In this document: piece by piece, positions 27,485-27,912 of the stretch
Numbering within the stretch: position 1 is the first letter of the stretch
Layout of the letters: each line of letters starts with the position of its first letter
NCBI GenBank assembly: GCA_000969725.1
Contig: JXSR01S009960.1
Length of the DNA: 27,912 nucleotides
From: Ophiothrix spiculata
Taxonomy: Eukaryota; Echinodermata; Ophiuroidea; Amphilepidida; Ophiotrichidae
Reading direction: 5' to 3' (one strand)
Notes under the pieces: generated by a model
What the model saw: only the letters and a program-made list of their open reading frames with translations
What the model was told of the DNA's origin: nothing
Databases searched by the model: none
Position numbers and translations under genes: made by a program

Positions 27485-27912
27485 GTAAGATATTGTGATA
27501 TGAAGTAAAGTTCCCATATATAGTGCGCATATATTTTCTTCTTTGTGCATTATCTTGTGCATTAGGACGTGATTTTGTGATAAAATTCTGATATTTCTAC
27601 CCATATCCCCTTAAATCTGCTCAGCAAAACAAACCTGTTGGTATTGTGGTAATGTCTGAAAGAGAAGCATAATGTGCACTATACAAATTTTAGAGCAGTA
27701 CTAGTTAGTAATTGTAAAGTAGGATAAGGGTTTGGCCAAGACCATATAATGCCTTGAAACAAGATTGGTGTTCATTGTTTTGTGCTCACAGAAGGTTAAT
27801 TAGAGAATAAAAGATAAGATTTTTTGTTTTGCCTGTCATCTATCGTCTCATAATGGATGGGCGTACATTATTTTGAGTAATGGGTGCCCCCGCAGGGGGT
27901 GCCCATTACGAA
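27485..27912 (+). other. Start of APAF1 intron 20
   Basis: 428 nt to the window edge, AT-rich until the GC-rich hairpin at 27877-27909. No further blade exon is present before the end. Confidence 0.5.
27877..27909. repeat. GC-rich hairpin at the window edge
   Basis: Arms gtaatgggtgccccc (27877-27891) and gggggtgcccattac (27895-27909) pair at 13 of 15 positions around a gca loop; the only mismatches are the central tg against tg. The same arms also make a direct repeat of gggtgccc. It strongly contrasts with the AT-rich intron and is probably the end of a dispersed element that continues to the right. Confidence 0.7.

Overview
The window looks like nuclear DNA from an animal, most likely an invertebrate deuterostome. 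It is AT-rich, has GT-AG introns with pyrimidine-rich acceptors, and is littered with fold-back elements. Words such as TAGGCCTA (4465-4472, 5364-5371), which I associate with sea urchin and hemichordate DNA, make an ambulacrarian my best guess, held loosely. No bacterial, viral or organelle gene was recognised.

One gene fills 5.5-27.5 kb on the + strand and runs off the right edge: an Apaf-1 (apoptotic protease-activating factor 1) orthologue or close paralogue. I could trace 20 coding exons with canonical splice sites and unbroken phase, giving 1021 codons (human Apaf-1 is about 1250 residues, so roughly the last five WD40 blades lie outside). Order: CARD (exons 1-2), NB-ARC ATPase (exons 3-8, Walker A GMGGIGKS, Walker B LLILDDVW, sensor TTRD, GSPL, VHD), helical connector (exons 9-10), then WD40 blades 1-10, exactly one per exon (exons 11-20). 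From exon 12 on every intron is phase 0 and falls just before the Trp-Asp position of the blade. The residues used by human Apaf-1 to dock cytochrome c in the first propeller (Trp884, Asp902, Asp903) have exact counterparts (Trp877, Asp895, Asp896).

The most unusual feature is internal. Five different exons (8, 9, 12, 15, 18) have extra partial copies next to them, usually spanning a splice site: a 91-bp array of about a dozen visible copies of the end of exon 12 plus its donor (with an assembly gap inside), a stop-free half copy of exon 9, a four-member set of exon 15 starts with acceptors (one split by a tRNA-derived SINE), three decayed copies of exon 18 (a fold-back element lies between two of them) and a remnant of exon 8. 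The locus appears to have made boundary-spanning tandem duplications repeatedly and at different times.

Layout: 1-5522 upstream DNA with a probable LINE tail, two fold-back structures and a probable 5' UTR acceptor; 5523-14325 CARD, NB-ARC and connector exons; 14326-15860 a large intron with a mariner-like MITE; 15861-27484 the WD40 exons with their duplicated pieces and several MITEs; 27485-27912 intron ending in a GC-rich hairpin. No CRISPR array, rRNA or standalone tRNA was seen.
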